In this document: positions 33,013-43,514 of the stretch, piece by piece
How the letters are laid out: every line of letters begins with the position of its first letter
How positions within the stretch are numbered: the first letter of the stretch is position 1
Source: Sphingomonas sanguinis
GTDB taxonomy: Bacteria > Pseudomonadota > Alphaproteobacteria > Sphingomonadales > Sphingomonadaceae
Assembly (NCBI RefSeq): GCF_019297835.1
Contig: NZ_CP079203.1
Coordinates: 2,718,501-2,782,500, forward strand
Reading direction: 5' to 3'
DNA length: 64,000 bases
Notes under the pieces: model-generated
What the model was told of the DNA's origin: nothing
What the model saw: the letters and a program-made list of their open reading frames with translations, nothing else
Database searches by the model: none
Translations under genes and position numbers: made by a program

Positions 33013-33912
33013 ATGACCAACCACGATCCCGACGCCGCCCTGCTCGCCAAGGCCGAGACGCTGACCGAGGCGCTGCCCTATCTGCAGCGTTACGCGGGCA
33101 AGACCTTCGTGGTCAAATATGGCGGCCACGCCATGGGCGATCCGGAGCGGCAGCGCGACTTCGCCGAGGACATGGTGCTGCTGAAGGCGGTCGGCATCAA
33201 CCCGGTCGTCGTGCATGGCGGCGGCCCGCAGATCGGCGCGATGCTCAAGCGGCTGGGCGTCGAGTCGCAGTTCGTCAACGGCCTGCGCGTGACCGACCGC
33301 GAAACCGCACAGATCGCCGAAATGGTCTTGGCGGGATCGATCAACAAGGAAATCGTCAGCTGGATCTCCGCCGCCGGGGGCCGCGCGGTCGGCATCTCGG
33401 GCAAGGATGCGGGCCTCGTCATCGCCGAGAAGATTCAGGGGCGCGAGGCCGATCCGCTGAAGGGGATCGAGCGGCATGTCGATCTGGGCTTCGTCGGAGA
33501 GCCGGTCGCGGTCGACCCGCGCCTGATCGAAAGTCTGTGCGCCGACGGCATCATCCCGGTCATCGCACCGGTCGCGATCGGGCTGGACGGCAACACCTAT
33601 AACATCAACGCCGACACCATGGCGGGCGCGATCGCCGCGCGGCTGGGCGCGTCGCGCTTCTTCCTGCTGACGGATGTCGCGGGCGTGCTCGACAAGCAGG
33701 GCGAGTTGATGACCGACCTGAACCCGGCGCGGATCGCCGAGCTGCGCACCGACGGGACGATTTCGGGGGGCATGATCCCCAAGCTGGAAACCTGCGTCTC
33801 GGCCGTCGAGGCCGGGGTGGATGCGGCGGTGATCCTGGACGGGCGGGTGCCGCACGGGATGCTGCTCGAGATTTTCACCAAGCAGGGGGCGGGGACTTTG
33901 GTCCGCCGGTGA
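33013..33912 (+). CDS. argB: Acetylglutamate kinase
   Basis: 299-residue enzyme of arginine biosynthesis, phosphorylating N-acetylglutamate with ATP. Glycine-rich and substrate motifs are [34 protein letters not shown], and the C-terminal LTDVAGVLD and [10 protein letters not shown]. An N-terminal helix of about 20 residues ([17 protein letters not shown]) is typical of the arginine-inhibited hexameric form. It is followed by a family C fragment and a family B repeat. Confidence 0.96.
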   Translation: MTNHDPDAALLAKAETLTEALPYLQRYAGKTFVVKYGGHAMGDPERQRDFAEDMVLLKAVGINPVVVHGGGPQIGAMLKRLGVESQFVNGLRVTDRETAQIAEMVLAGSINKEIVSWISAAGGRAVGISGKDAGLVIAEKIQGREADPLKGIERHVDLGFVGEPVAVDPRLIESLCADGIIPVIAPVAIGLDGNTYNINADTMAGAIAARLGASRFFLLTDVAGVLDKQGELMTDLNPARIAELRTDGTISGGMIPKLETCVSAVEAGVDAAVILDGRVPHGMLLEIFTKQGAGTLVRR

Positions 33913-33937
33913 TGCGCGGGGTGGAGTCGGCGCGTGG

Positions 33938-33965
33938 CCTTCGACTTCGTTTAGCCTGAACAGGG
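33938..33965. repeat. Family C half-element
   Basis: GCCTTCGACTTCGTTTAGCCT and GAACAGG, one arm of the family C palindrome seen in full at 52263-52347. Confidence 0.6.
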
Positions 33966-33994
33966 TTGGGTTAGTGAACCCTAGCCTCTAGCCG

Positions 33995-34098
33995 CTCCCC
34001 TCCCGCAGGCGGGAGGGGATGGGGGAGGGCAAGCCCCAAGCGATAAACTCTGCGAGGCTCCCTGCCCTCCCCAAACCCCTCCCGCCTGCGGGAGGGGC
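33995..34098. repeat. Family B intergenic repeat, copy 3
   Basis: CTCCCCTCCCGC-AGGC-GGGAGGGG left, CCCCTCCCGC-CTGC-GGGAGGGG right. Between convergent argB and the DUF1674 gene. Confidence 0.8.
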
Positions 34099-34122
34099 TT
34101 TAAAAGTGGGCGGGGCCTCAGA

Positions 34123-34284
34123 TCAAAAATCGACCGCCACGCCCTTCAATTCCCAATCCCCATATCGCACCGGATTCTTCCCCAACGGGTCCTGCTGCGG
34201 CTCCGGCTTCACCTCGGGTTCCGGCACCGGCGGATTCGGCGACAGGTAGGCGGGCGGCTTCACATGGTCGGGGCGCTGGCCCAT
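34123..34284 (-). CDS. DUF1674 / SDHAF4-like protein
   Basis: 53 residues, too short for common gene finders. The C-terminus KNPVRYGDWELKGVAVDF is the hallmark of DUF1674, the bacterial relatives of mitochondrial SDHAF4, which protects the flavinated succinate dehydrogenase subunit during assembly. The N-terminal part is Pro/Glu-rich and probably disordered. AAGGA precedes the ATG. Its sdh partner genes are not in this window. Divergent from rsmB. Confidence 0.88.
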   Translation of the reverse strand: MGQRPDHVKPPAYLSPNPPVPEPEVKPEPQQDPLGKNPVRYGDWELKGVAVDF

Positions 34285-34352
34285 GGGCGGTCCTTTCGAC
34301 TAAAGGGGCGGGATATTGCAGCCCATGTCGGGGCTGACAGGAGTTTTGCCAA

Positions 34353-35699
34353 GTGACACGTCCTCCCCAATCGCCGACCCGTGGCCGCCCCGATCGTCGC
34401 GGTGGTGGCCCCAAGGGCGAGGACCGGCGCGGGCGGCAGCAGCGCCCGACCGAGCCGCTGGGCACCGCCGCGCGCCGCGCCGCCATTCGCCTGCTCGACG
34501 CGGTGTTGCGCCGGGGCGAGCCGCTGGAGGCCGCGCTGGCCTCGGCGACGCGTTCGCTGCCAGGCGGACCCGATCGAGGTCTTGCCCATGCCATCGCGGC
34601 GGAGACGCTGCGCCGCCTGCCCGATCTCGACGCGCTGATCGACTCGGCGACCAAGCAGCGGCTGCCCGACGATGCCAAGGCGCGTTTCGCGCTGCGCATT
34701 GCGCTGGTGCAGGTGCTGGCGCTGGGCACGCCGCCGCATGCCGCGATCTCGACCGTGCTGCCGCTGGTCGATGGCGGCCCGCGCAAGCTGGTGCACGGCG
34801 TCTTCAGCACGATCACCAAGAGCGGCGTGCTGCTCCCCGAAATCCCCGCTCTGCCCGACGCCACCGAAGCGCGCTGGGAAGAGAATTGGGGCGAGGAGAT
34901 GGTCGAGGCCGCCGCGCACGCCATCGCCGCGCCGCCGCCGCTCGACCTGACGCTGGCCGATCCCGCCGCCACCGCCGAATGGGTGGAAAAGCTGGGCGGG
35001 GTCAGCCTGCTGCCCGGTCATGTCCGCCTTCCTTCGGGCAGCGCGGTCATGGAGTTGCAGGGTTTCGACGAGGGCGCCTGGTGGGTACAGGACCTCGCCG
35101 CCTCGATCCCCGCGCGTCTGTTGGGCGAGGGCAAGGGGCATGTGCTCGACCTCTGCGCCGCGCCGGGGGGCAAGACGCTGCAGCTCGCGGCCGCCGGTTG
35201 GACCGTCACCGCGATCGACCAGTCCGAGTCGCGGCTGGGCCGCCTGAACGAGAATCTGGAGCGAACCAACCAGTCGGCCGAGGTCGTCACCGCCGATCTG
35301 CGCGAATGGGCGCCCAAGGAGCAGGCCGACGCGATCCTGGTCGATGCGCCGTGCAGCGCCAGCGGCATCTTCCGCCGCCACCCGGATGTCCTCTACCGCG
35401 TCCGCCCGGCGATCATCGCCGAGATGGCGGAGCTGCAGCGGCTGATCCTGACCCGCGCCGCCGACTGGCTGAAGCCCGGCGGCACGATGGTCTACGCCAC
35501 CTGCTCGCTGGAGCCGGAGGAGGGCGAGGCGCAGATCGCCGCCTTCCTGGAGGCGCGCCCCGATTACGCGCTGGTCCCGATCACCGGCGACTGGCCGGGC
35601 ATCACGACCGAGGGCACGATCCGCACCCTGCCGACGATGCTCGCAAAGGAAGGGCGGCTCGACGGGTTCTTCATCGCGATGTTGCAACGCAAAGGCTGA
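34353..35699 (+). CDS. rsmB: 16S rRNA (cytosine-5)-methyltransferase, RsmB/Sun family
   Basis: 448 residues: a basic, disordered N-terminal tail (~35 residues), a NusB-like RNA-binding domain (~40-165), and a SAM-dependent m5C methylase domain. Catalytic motifs are DLCAAPGGKT (SAM), DAPCSASGIFRRHPD (motif IV cysteine) and YATCSLEPEEGE (motif VI nucleophile). In the family it methylates C967 of 16S rRNA. rpe follows 33 bp downstream in a likely operon. Confidence 0.95.
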   Translation: MTRPPQSPTRGRPDRRGGGPKGEDRRGRQQRPTEPLGTAARRAAIRLLDAVLRRGEPLEAALASATRSLPGGPDRGLAHAIAAETLRRLPDLDALIDSATKQRLPDDAKARFALRIALVQVLALGTPPHAAISTVLPLVDGGPRKLVHGVFSTITKSGVLLPEIPALPDATEARWEENWGEEMVEAAAHAIAAPPPLDLTLADPAATAEWVEKLGGVSLLPGHVRLPSGSAVMELQGFDEGAWWVQDLAASIPARLLGEGKGHVLDLCAAPGGKTLQLAAAGWTVTAIDQSESRLGRLNENLERTNQSAEVVTADLREWAPKEQADAILVDAPCSASGIFRRHPDVLYRVRPAIIAEMAELQRLILTRAADWLKPGGTMVYATCSLEPEEGEAQIAAFLEARPDYALVPITGDWPGITTEGTIRTLPTMLAKEGRLDGFFIAMLQRKG

Positions 35700-35732
35700 C
35701 TTGGGCGCGATATCCGGTTACAGGTGAAAACC

Positions 35733-36389
35733 ATGCTTCCTGTGCGTATCGCTCCCTCCATCCTGTCCGCCGATTTCGCCAAGCTGGGCGAAGAAGTCCG
35801 GGCCATCGACGCCGCAGGCGCCGACTGGATTCATATCGATGTGATGGACGGGCATTTCGTGCCCAACATCACCATCGGCCCGGCGGTGGTGAAGGCGCTG
35901 CGCCCGCACACGACCAAGCCGTTCGACGTGCATCTGATGATTGCGCCGATCGACGCCTATCTGGATGCCTTTGCCGAGGCGGGGGCGGACACGATCACCG
36001 TGCATCCGGAGGCGGGGCCGCACATCCATCGCACGATCCAGCACATCAAGGGGCTGGGCAAGCGCGCCGGTGTCGTCCTGAACCCCGCGACGCCCGCCAA
36101 GATGCTGGATTACCTGATCGACATGGTCGATCTGGTCCTGGTGATGAGCGTGAACCCCGGCTTCGGCGGGCAGAGCTTCATCGAAAGCCAGCTCAAGAAG
36201 ATTTCGGCGATCCGCAATATGATTGAGCATTCGGGCCGCGCCATCGACCTGGAGGTAGATGGCGGGGTCGATCCGGCCTGGGCCAAGCGCTGTATCGAGG
36301 CCGGGGCGGATGCGCTGGTCGCGGGCACCGCCGCTTTCCGGGGTGGCCCGGAGCATTACGCCGCCAATATCGCCGCCCTGCGCGGCTGA
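35733..36389 (+). CDS. rpe: Ribulose-phosphate 3-epimerase
   Basis: 218-residue TIM-barrel enzyme of the pentose phosphate pathway. Metal and catalytic sites: [50 protein letters not shown] and DGGV at the C-terminal side. The ATG at 35733 has AGG 8 nt upstream; an in-frame GTG at 35724 is less likely. Downstream, the heparinase-like gene starts 16 bp after the stop. Confidence 0.96.
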   Translation: MLPVRIAPSILSADFAKLGEEVRAIDAAGADWIHIDVMDGHFVPNITIGPAVVKALRPHTTKPFDVHLMIAPIDAYLDAFAEAGADTITVHPEAGPHIHRTIQHIKGLGKRAGVVLNPATPAKMLDYLIDMVDLVLVMSVNPGFGGQSFIESQLKKISAIRNMIEHSGRAIDLEVDGGVDPAWAKRCIEAGADALVAGTAAFRGGPEHYAANIAALRG

Positions 36390-36405
36390 GCGGACATTGA
36401 CCGAA

Positions 36406-38148
36406 ATGCGCGATCGCATGGGGGCCGAAGAGGCCCGTATCGCCGCCGACAGCATCGAGGAAGGCAAACGCCTCGTCCGCGTCCAGACCGGTGGCCTGTC
36501 GCTCGCCGATCGGTTGAGCGAGCATCTTCACCGGCTGACCTGGCGCACGCCGCTGCATTCGTTGCGGCTGAAGGGGCGGCATCCGCTGAAGCTGATGGCG
36601 GTGCCCGAGGACCCGGTCCTGGGCGATATCGAGCGCGGTCATGCGCTGCTTGGCGGGGTGCTCGACTGGCGCGGCGAGGAGCGTGGGGTCGAATCGATCG
36701 ATTTCGCTCGGCCCGACTGGTCGACGGGGTTCGCCGATCATCTGCACAGCTTCGCATGGCTGCGCGACCTGTCGACCGTCGCCACCCGGCAACAGGGTGC
36801 GCCGATCGCCGAATATCTCATGGGCCGCTGGCTCGATGCCTTTGCCGAGACGGTGGATGCCACCGCCTGGCGCCCCGATCTGTGGGGGCGGCGCATCCTG
36901 TTCTGGACCGCGCATGCGCCGCTGATCCTGTCGTCCAACGACCTCGTCTATCGCTCGCGCGTGCTCAACACGATGGCGCGCGGTGCCCGGCATCTGGATC
37001 GCGGCGCGGACAAGGCACCGCCGGGCGTGGCGCGGATCGCGGCATGGTGCGGGGTGATCGCGGCCGGATTGCTGCTGGCGGGGGGCGACCCGCGTCAGGC
37101 GTTCGGCGAGGCTGGATTGGCGCGTGCGCTCGACACCGGGCTGTTCCCCGATGGCGGCGTCATCGCGCGGAGTCCTGCGGTGCAGCTCGACGCGGTGATG
37201 CTGCTGACCATGATGCGCGAAGTCTATGACGCGCGGGGTCTGCCCTTCCCGGATCCGTTCCAGACGCGGTTGCAGCGGATGATCTCGGCGCTGCTCGGCG
37301 TCATGCATGGCGACCGGGCGCTGTCGAGCTGGCAGGGCTCCGGCCCCGAAACACCGGAGCGGATCGCGGCCGTGATCGAAGCATCGGGCGTGCGCACCCG
37401 ACCGCTGCGCCAGGCGGGCGACTGGGGCTATCAGCGTCTCGCGGCGGCGCAGGCGGTGCTCGTCATGGACGCCGCCCCCCCGCCGATCGCGCGCGCGATC
37501 GAGGGCGGTTGCGCCTCGACCCTGGCTTTCGAATTTTCGGACGGCGCGCAGCGGATCGTCGTCAATTGCGGCGGCGCCCGCGCGACCGTGGCGCAGGTGC
37601 CCGCCAGCCTGGCCCATGGCCTGCGCACCACGGCGGCGCATTCGACGCTGACTTTGGGCGACAGCAACTCTACCGCCATCCATGCCGACGGCACGCTGGG
37701 GCGCGGCGTTGCCCAGGTCGAGCTGAGCCGTCAAGAATCGGACGCGGCCAGCCGGATCGAGGCGAGCCATGACGGCTATGTGCGCCGCTATGGCTTCAAC
37801 CATCGCCGCCAGCTGCTGCTGACCGGCGACGGCCGCGAGCTGCGCGGCGAGGATGCGCTGCTGCCGGAAGGTCGCAAGCGGCAGGCGGGCAGCACCAACT
37901 TCGCGCTCCGTTTCCACCTCGGCGATGGGGTCGAGGCCATGGTTACGGCGGAGAGCGGTCAGGCGATCCTGCGGCTGGAAGACGGCGCGCTGTGGCAGTT
38001 CCGCTGTCGCGGCGGTACGCTGGCCATCGAGGAGTCGCTGTGGATCGACGGCACCGGCCGCCCGGTGGCGACGCAGCAGCTGGTCGTGACCGGCGAAACG
38101 CCCGCGGGCGGCGCGCATGTTAGCTGGGCGTTCAAGCGGGCGCTCTGA
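36406..38148 (+). CDS. Heparinase II/III-like protein
   Basis: About 580 residues: an N-terminal helical (alpha/alpha) barrel region of ~280 residues, with WLRDLSTVATRQQGAPIAEYLM and GLFPDGGVIARSPAVQLDAVML (in parts), and a C-terminal heparinase II/III beta-sandwich (GGCASTLAFEFSDGAQRIVVN, THSTLTLGDSNST-like). The family includes polysaccharide lyases, but many Sphingomonas copies next to rpe and purH may have a cell-envelope housekeeping role. It has no clear signal peptide from this start. The start could also be the ATG at 36418 or TTG at 36397. Confidence 0.85.
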   Translation: MRDRMGAEEARIAADSIEEGKRLVRVQTGGLSLADRLSEHLHRLTWRTPLHSLRLKGRHPLKLMAVPEDPVLGDIERGHALLGGVLDWRGEERGVESIDFARPDWSTGFADHLHSFAWLRDLSTVATRQQGAPIAEYLMGRWLDAFAETVDATAWRPDLWGRRILFWTAHAPLILSSNDLVYRSRVLNTMARGARHLDRGADKAPPGVARIAAWCGVIAAGLLLAGGDPRQAFGEAGLARALDTGLFPDGGVIARSPAVQLDAVMLLTMMREVYDARGLPFPDPFQTRLQRMISALLGVMHGDRALSSWQGSGPETPERIAAVIEASGVRTRPLRQAGDWGYQRLAAAQAVLVMDAAPPPIARAIEGGCASTLAFEFSDGAQRIVVNCGGARATVAQVPASLAHGLRTTAAHSTLTLGDSNSTAIHADGTLGRGVAQVELSRQESDAASRIEASHDGYVRRYGFNHRRQLLLTGDGRELRGEDALLPEGRKRQAGSTNFALRFHLGDGVEAMVTAESGQAILRLEDGALWQFRCRGGTLAIEESLWIDGTGRPVATQQLVVTGETPAGGAHVSWAFKRAL

Positions 38149-38173
38149 GCGGTATCTCCGCGTGAACCAAAAA

Positions 38174-38299
38174 TCCTCCCCGGCACGGGGGGGGGGACCA
38201 TGCGCAGCATGGTGGAGGGGGAGTGCCGCAAGGGGCACCCTATGAGGCAGCCCCCCTCCGTCAGGCCTTCGGCCTGCCACCTCCCCATGCCGGGGAGGA
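38174..38299. repeat. Family A intergenic repeat, copy 8 (P/Q type)
   Basis: Between the heparinase-like gene and purH, both plus-strand. Hairpins ACCATGC-GCA-GCATGGT (P) and CAGGCC-TTC-GGCCTG (Q). A run of ten G replaces GGAGGGGG on the left. Confidence 0.85.
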
Positions 38300-38371
38300 A
38301 CATTTTGCGCTTCCGCGAATCGGAGTCTATCGGGTCCGCAAACTCCTCCCAGTATCAGGACCCGCTGCCCG

Positions 38372-39991
38372 ATGGCCGTTTCGCTCCCCACCGCTCCCTC
38401 CGTCGATCTGGTGCCGGTTCGCCGCGCGCTGCTGTCGGTGTCCGACAAGACCGGCGTCATCGACCTGGCCCGTGTGCTGGCCGAGCGCGGGGTCGACCTC
38501 GTCTCGACCGGCGGCACCGCCAAGGCGATCCGCGATGCGGGCCTGCCGGTGCGCGACATTTCCGAGGTCACCAACTTCCCCGAGATGATGGACGGCCGGG
38601 TCAAGACGCTGCACCCGATGGTGCATGGCGGCCTGCTGGCGGTGCGCGACGACCCCGCCCATGCCGCCGCAATGACCGAGCATGGCATCGGCGCGATCGA
38701 TCTGGTGGTCGTCAACCTCTACCCCTTCCAGCAGACCGTAGCGAAGGGTGCCGAGCGCCCCGAGATCATCGAGAATATTGATATCGGCGGCCCGTCCATG
38801 GTCCGCTCGGCGGCCAAGAATCATGGCTATGTCTCGATTCTGACCGATCCCGCCGACTATGCTGATTTCCTCGCCGACCTGGCGGCCAATGACGGCGCCT
38901 CGACGTTGAAGACCCGTCAGCGCCTCGCTGCCAAGGCCTTCGCCGCCACCGCGGCCTATGACTCGGCGATCGCGCAGTGGTTCGGCTTCGTCGACCAGGG
39001 CGAGGCGTTCCCGGCGACCCTGCCGCTCGCCTTCACCAAGCACCCCGAAATCCTGCGTTACGGCGAGAACCCGCATCAGGTCGCCGCGCTCTATCTGCCG
39101 CAAAAGGGCGGTCAGGGCATTGCCCAGGCCGAGCAGTTGCAGGGCAAGGCGCTGAGCTACAACAACCTTAACGACGCCGATGCCGCGCTGGAGCTGGTCA
39201 GCGAGTTCATCGACGGCCCGCCGACCGTGGTGATCGTCAAGCACGCCAACCCCTGCGGCGTCGCGAGCGGCGCAACGCTGCTCGATGCCTATCAGGCGGC
39301 GTTCGCCTGCGACACGGTGTCGGCGTTCGGTGGCATCATCGCCTGCAACCGTCCGCTCGACGCCGAAACGGCGGAAGCGATCTCGGGCATCTTCACCGAG
39401 GTCGTGGTGGCCCCGGATGCTTCGCCGGAAGCGCGTGCGATCTTCGCCAAGAAGAAGAATCTGCGCCTGCTGCTGTCGGGTGAATTGCCCAACCCGGCGC
39501 GCCCCGGCCTGATGATGAAGTCGATCGCGGGCGGCTTGCTGGTCCAGAGCCGCGACAATGGCCGCCTGACCGACGATATGCTCAAGGTCGTGACCAAGCG
39601 TGCGCCCACCGAGCAGGAACTGGCGGATTGCCGCTTCGCCTGGACGGTGGCCAAGCATGTGAAGTCGAACGCGATCGTCTATGCCAAGGGCGGATCGACC
39701 GCCGGTGTCGGCGCAGGGCAAATGAACCGTCTGGAGTCGGCGCGGATCGCCGCGTGGAAGGCCAAGGACGCCGCCGAAAAGGCCGGCTGGGCGGAACCCC
39801 GCACCATCGGGTCTGCGGTCGCGTCGGACGCCTTCTTCCCCTTCGCCGACGGCCTGCTTGCGGCGGTCGAGGCGGGCGCGACGGCGGTGATCCAGCCGGG
39901 CGGCTCGATCCGCGACGACGAGGTCATCGCGGCGGCGGACGAAGCCGGCCTCGCGATGGTGTTCACCGGGATGCGCCACTTCCGGCATTGA
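38372..39991 (+). CDS. purH: Bifunctional AICAR formyltransferase / IMP cyclohydrolase
   Basis: 539-residue enzyme for the last two steps of IMP synthesis. The N-terminal IMP cyclohydrolase (MGS-like) domain carries [28 protein letters not shown] and [10 protein letters not shown]. The C-terminal formyltransferase domain carries [11 protein letters not shown] and the ending GMRHFRH. Length and motifs are normal. The ATG at 38372 is preceded by AGGA at a longish spacing. A GC hairpin lies between it and the convergent AsmA gene. Confidence 0.97.
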   Translation: MAVSLPTAPSVDLVPVRRALLSVSDKTGVIDLARVLAERGVDLVSTGGTAKAIRDAGLPVRDISEVTNFPEMMDGRVKTLHPMVHGGLLAVRDDPAHAAAMTEHGIGAIDLVVVNLYPFQQTVAKGAERPEIIENIDIGGPSMVRSAAKNHGYVSILTDPADYADFLADLAANDGASTLKTRQRLAAKAFAATAAYDSAIAQWFGFVDQGEAFPATLPLAFTKHPEILRYGENPHQVAALYLPQKGGQGIAQAEQLQGKALSYNNLNDADAALELVSEFIDGPPTVVIVKHANPCGVASGATLLDAYQAAFACDTVSAFGGIIACNRPLDAETAEAISGIFTEVVVAPDASPEARAIFAKKKNLRLLLSGELPNPARPGLMMKSIAGGLLVQSRDNGRLTDDMLKVVTKRAPTEQELADCRFAWTVAKHVKSNAIVYAKGGSTAGVGAGQMNRLESARIAAWKAKDAAEKAGWAEPRTIGSAVASDAFFPFADGLLAAVEAGATAVIQPGGSIRDDEVIAAADEAGLAMVFTGMRHFRH

Positions 39992-40015
39992 TCCCCGCAA
40001 GGGGCGGCTGGCCGA

Positions 40016-40045
40016 GGGTGTCACGCTATGGCGGGCGTGACACCC
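40016..40045. terminator. Hairpin between purH and the AsmA gene
   Basis: GGGTGTCACGC pairs with GCGTGACACCC across eight bases (11-bp perfect stem) in a convergent gap. The GGTGTC...GACACC core resembles the middle of family A copies 3, 4 and 7, so this may be a worn-down copy. Confidence 0.65.
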
Positions 40046-40081
40046 CTCCCGCCGCACGATCCGGCCCGCACGTCGGGCGGA

Positions 40082-42199
40082 TCAGAAGATTCCCAGGAAT
40101 TTCTTGCGCTGCGCCTTGGCCTCGCCGGGTTTGCTTCGCCCGTCCTCCGACTTGGCGGTGGTGCCGCGCCCGACATCGTTGCGCGGATCGCCCTTCACGG
40201 TCCGCTGCGCACTGGCCCGCGCGCCCGACAGCACCGGGCCGCACGCCGCCGCCTTGGCATCGCCGACATCGACAAAGGCCAGCACCCCGGCCAACGGCGT
40301 CGCGACCACCGCCAGCCCCAACCCCGCCCCCGCGCGCGCCAGCAGGTCACCGCTGATCGGATCGATCCTGGGATGCGCGAAGCTGCCGGTGATGCCGACC
40401 GGCGACTGGCCGGAGAACAGGCTGAACGTCTTGGCATCGGCGCGGATCGCCAGGTCCAGCGCCTCGTTGCGGAAGCTGAAGCCGCCGCGCCCGGTGATGA
40501 CGTTCTTCGACGTGTCGATCAGGATCGGGTCTGCCGCCGCCACGCCCCCGCGCACGGTAAAGGCGATCAGGCCGCAGTTGATCCGCACCGGCTCCTTCAA
40601 TTCCTTTTCGAACATCTTCTGAACGAAGGTACCGATGTCCAGCTCGGCGAGCTGCGCGTTGCGGGTCCAGAGCGATCCGGCGGGCAGGATGAAGGCCATG
40701 CGCCCGTTCGCGTTCGCCAGCGAGTCGTGGATCGTATCGCCGTGCCCGGTCAGCTGGATGCGGCCCTTGACCGTACCGGTGGTGCCCGCCTCCGCCACGC
40801 CCCAGCCTGCCAGCAACCGCCCGAGCGGCGTCGGCGACAGGCGGATGTCGTAGCGGACCAGGCTGGGCCGCTGGCGCGTGTCGAACAGCAGGTCGGACGA
40901 TACGTCACCGCGCGCCATCGCGAAATTCAGCGGCGACAGGGTCAGCTTGCCGCGATCCAGTGCCAGTGTCAGGTCGACGTTGGAGATCGGCACCCGGCGC
41001 GAGCGCACGGTGCGGATCGTCCATTTCAGGTCGGCATCGAACCGCTGCATCGTCGCGATCGGCAGCGCGGCATCGGGCAGCAGACGCTGCGGCCCCACGC
41101 CGGTCGCGGCGGCGGCGGCCTCGGCGCCCTTGGTCGCGACGATATCGGGGTTGTAGCCGATAAAGGGCGCGGCATCGATGATGTCGAGCTTGTCGGTCGT
41201 CAGCGTCGAGTCGAGGTGCAGCCGCTCGCCATGGGTGACGGTCAGCGTGCCCGCCAGATCGCTGTCGCCGAACGTCCCCTTCATGCGGGTGAAGCGATAG
41301 ACGTCGCCATCCTTCACCAGCTGGGCATGAAGGTCATAGGTGCGGGTGCGCGGGATGACGACGCCGATCACATCCAGCAGCGTCGACAGGTCCTTGCCCC
41401 GCGCCCGCGTGCGCAACGGCACATTCTCGACATCGGCGATCGAGGGCAGGGTGCCGGTGACATCGACGATATTGCCCGCCGCCCGCATCCGCGCAACCAG
41501 CTGGTTCTTGCCGCGATTGGCGGTGGCGTCGGGCGACAGCAGCTGCGCGTTGATGACGAAGGGGGTTTCGCGGATCACGCCCTTGCCGCGCACGCCGACC
41601 GCACGACCGATCCGGGCATCCTGCGACTGGAAATCGGCCAGCGCCAGGTCTGCCGTCACCCGCATCCGGGGATCGCGATAGCGGACCGTCGTGCCGTTCA
41701 CGACGGCGGTGTCGATGCGCGGAAACTCCAGCCGCTTGCCGCCCTTTTTGTCGCTGAAGGTCCATGTGTTGGTGCGATGGTCGGGCGTCCACTCCAGATC
41801 GACCGCGCCGTTGGTCAGCTCCAGCCAGGTGAAGCGCCGCTTGCCGAACAGCAGCGACAGCGGGGCGATCCGCGAATCGATCCGGTCGGCGGTGAACAGA
41901 TTGGGCCGCGTCGCCCAGCCGGGGTTGGAGATGGCGATCTTTTCGGCGACGAACTTGATCCGCCACGGTGCGAAATAGAGCTGGAAGTCGCCGCCCACGC
42001 TGACGGTCCGATGGGTCAGCCTTCCGACGATCGACTCGAAGGGGTGGCGCAGGAACCGCCCCTTGGTGACGAACAGCACCAGCCAGATCGCGGCGATGAC
42101 GGTCAGCAGCCCGATGGCGATGCGAATCGCCCAGCGACGCCAGCCCTTGCGGGCGGCGGACGAAGTCGCGGGATTGTCGGCCGCAGGCGCCTGATCCAT
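40082..42199 (-). CDS. AsmA-family protein
   Basis: 705 residues: a short cytoplasmic N-terminus, one membrane helix at ~23-46 ([21 protein letters not shown]), then a large periplasmic region rich in beta strands typical of AsmA/TamB-like lipid-transfer proteins. The conserved AsmA core is near residues 440-620 ([25 protein letters not shown]...). The C-terminal ~60 residues are basic and disordered. In the family it influences outer-membrane lipid and LPS assembly. Single gene, divergent from rpmI. Confidence 0.88.
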   Translation of the reverse strand: MDQAPAADNPATSSAARKGWRRWAIRIAIGLLTVIAAIWLVLFVTKGRFLRHPFESIVGRLTHRTVSVGGDFQLYFAPWRIKFVAEKIAISNPGWATRPNLFTADRIDSRIAPLSLLFGKRRFTWLELTNGAVDLEWTPDHRTNTWTFSDKKGGKRLEFPRIDTAVVNGTTVRYRDPRMRVTADLALADFQSQDARIGRAVGVRGKGVIRETPFVINAQLLSPDATANRGKNQLVARMRAAGNIVDVTGTLPSIADVENVPLRTRARGKDLSTLLDVIGVVIPRTRTYDLHAQLVKDGDVYRFTRMKGTFGDSDLAGTLTVTHGERLHLDSTLTTDKLDIIDAAPFIGYNPDIVATKGAEAAAAATGVGPQRLLPDAALPIATMQRFDADLKWTIRTVRSRRVPISNVDLTLALDRGKLTLSPLNFAMARGDVSSDLLFDTRQRPSLVRYDIRLSPTPLGRLLAGWGVAEAGTTGTVKGRIQLTGHGDTIHDSLANANGRMAFILPAGSLWTRNAQLAELDIGTFVQKMFEKELKEPVRINCGLIAFTVRGGVAAADPILIDTSKNVITGRGGFSFRNEALDLAIRADAKTFSLFSGQSPVGITGSFAHPRIDPISGDLLARAGAGLGLAVVATPLAGVLAFVDVGDAKAAACGPVLSGARASAQRTVKGDPRNDVGRGTTAKSEDGRSKPGEAKAQRKKFLGIF

Positions 42200-42303
42200 G
42201 GAAACCCCAAGCGCGCAAGCGAAGCGCTGGTTCCCGATGGGCTACCGGTTGCATTCCTGGCCCGCTTCGTCTAAGCGGCGCGCTTCCCGAGCGAGGTGTC
42301 ACG

Positions 42304-42336
42304 AACGGCCCGGCCATCAGGGCTGCCGCGGCCGTT
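42304..42336 (+). promoter_or_regulatory. Possible structured leader of rpmI-rplT
   Basis: AACGGCC and GGCCGTT could pair across 19 bases, 30 bp before the rpmI start. L20 represses its own operon through leader structure in other bacteria; whether this hairpin does so is unknown. Confidence 0.3.
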
Positions 42337-42365
42337 TCTGCCTTAGCTCTAGCGAAAGGAAAAAA

Positions 42366-42569
42366 ATGCCCAAGCTCAAGACCAAGAGCGGCGTCAAGAA
42401 GCGCTTCAAGCTCACCGCGACCGGCAAGCTCAAGCACGGCGTTGCCGGCAAGCGCCACCGCCTGATCAGCCATAACGGCAAGTATATCCGCCAGAACCGC
42501 GGCACCTCGGTCCTGTCCGATGCCGACACCAAGACCGTGAAGGCCTGGGCGCCTTACGGCCTGAACTGA
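42366..42569 (+). CDS. rpmI: 50S ribosomal protein L35
   Basis: 67-residue basic ribosomal protein ([20 protein letters not shown]). The start at 42366 gives the standard L35 N-terminus; AAAGGA lies upstream. It is followed after 21 bp by rplT, the usual pair. infC, often first in this operon, is not here. Confidence 0.98.
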   Translation: MPKLKTKSGVKKRFKLTATGKLKHGVAGKRHRLISHNGKYIRQNRGTSVLSDADTKTVKAWAPYGLN

Positions 42570-42590
42570 TTTCTGGAAGGATAGAGAGAT

Positions 42591-42956
42591 ATGGCACGCG
42601 TCAAGCGGGGCACGACCACCAAGGCGAAGCATAAGCGGATTTTGGATCAGGCGAAGGGCTATTACGGCCGTCGCAAGAACACCATCCGCATCGCTCGCCA
42701 GGCCGTCGAAAAGGCCGGTCAATATGCGTATCGCGACCGCAAGGTTAAGAAGCGGACCTTCCGTGGTCTGTGGATCCAGCGCATCAACGCCGGTGTCCGG
42801 GCCGAGGGCCTGACCTATTCGCAGTTCATGCACGGCCTGAAGCTGGCGGGCGTCGAACTGGACCGGAAGGTCCTGGCCGACATCGCCATGCACGAGGGCG
42901 AGGCCTTCAAGGCGATCGTCGCTCAGGCAAAGGCCGCTCTGCCGCAGGCCGCTTGA
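42591..42956 (+). CDS. rplT: 50S ribosomal protein L20
   Basis: 121-residue ribosomal protein that binds 23S rRNA early in assembly and in other bacteria represses the rpmI-rplT m[23 protein letters not shown] and the C-terminal globular domain with [17 protein letters not shown] are standard. AGGA precedes the ATG. A strong terminator follows. Confidence 0.98.
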   Translation: MARVKRGTTTKAKHKRILDQAKGYYGRRKNTIRIARQAVEKAGQYAYRDRKVKKRTFRGLWIQRINAGVRAEGLTYSQFMHGLKLAGVELDRKVLADIAMHEGEAFKAIVAQAKAALPQAA

Positions 42957-42991
42957 ACAGCGACTGACGGTTAAGCGCCGGAAATCAGGAA

Positions 42992-43025
42992 AGGGCGTCG
43001 GTGGGATTCCACCGGCGCCCTTTTT
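42992..43025 (+). terminator. Intrinsic terminator after rplT
   Basis: AGGGCG.CGGTGG...CCACCG.CGCCCT stem followed by five T; also serves as the end of the convergent NTF2-like gene. Confidence 0.9.
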
Positions 43026-43034
43026 GTTTGCGTC

Positions 43035-43493
43035 CTATTTGGCGAGTTCGGGCGGGATCGGCGTATATTGGGCGGAGAGCAGCTGCCAGCCGCCGCCGAC
43101 GCGCCGCGCGACATAGAGTACGCGCACCGACCGACGGGACGTCGCGCCCGGCAAGGTGAAGGACAGGCGCTGCGTCACCAACGCGGTATCGCCGACCGAT
43201 CGGATCGTAACCTCGTCGCTCTCGATCGGCGGGGCCGGGTGCTTCAGGCGGGGATCGTAGAAGCCGAGAACCTTGTCGCGGGGATCGACTTCGCCGCGCG
43301 GAGAAATCTCCACGAAATCGGGGGCCAATGTGGTGGCGAGCGTTGCGGGATCGAAATCGCGGCGGGCGGCCTCGAACCGTTCCACCAGCGCGCGCGGCGT
43401 AGACTGTTGCGGCGCCGGTCGAGCAGAGGCGGCCGACAGCGGCAGGATGGCAGCTGTCAGGCATAGCCATCCCGTCAGCGGGTGGTGAATCAT
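43035..43493 (-). CDS. Secreted NTF2-like (SnoaL) protein
   Basis: 152 residues with a signal peptide (MIHHPLTGWLCLTAAILPLSAASA) and one NTF2-like cone domain: a helix pair with ALVERFEAARRDFDPATLA, then strands with VEISPRGEV and RVLYVARRVGGGWQLLSAQ. Members are small-molecule binders, isomerases or regulators. It is the third gene of a likely unit with PadR and the membrane protein (22 bp gap). Confidence 0.8.
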   Translation of the reverse strand: MIHHPLTGWLCLTAAILPLSAASARPAPQQSTPRALVERFEAARRDFDPATLATTLAPDFVEISPRGEVDPRDKVLGFYDPRLKHPAPPIESDEVTIRSVGDTALVTQRLSFTLPGATSRRSVRVLYVARRVGGGWQLLSAQYTPIPPELAK

Positions 43494-43514
43494 AATGGGT
43501 GTCCCTGTTGGTGG

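Noticed and set aside
36193..38715. 840-codon minus-strand ORF
   Set aside because: Antisense to rpe, the heparinase-like gene and purH; no recognisable domain.
40028..42274. 748-codon plus-strand ORF
   Set aside because: Shadow of the AsmA gene.
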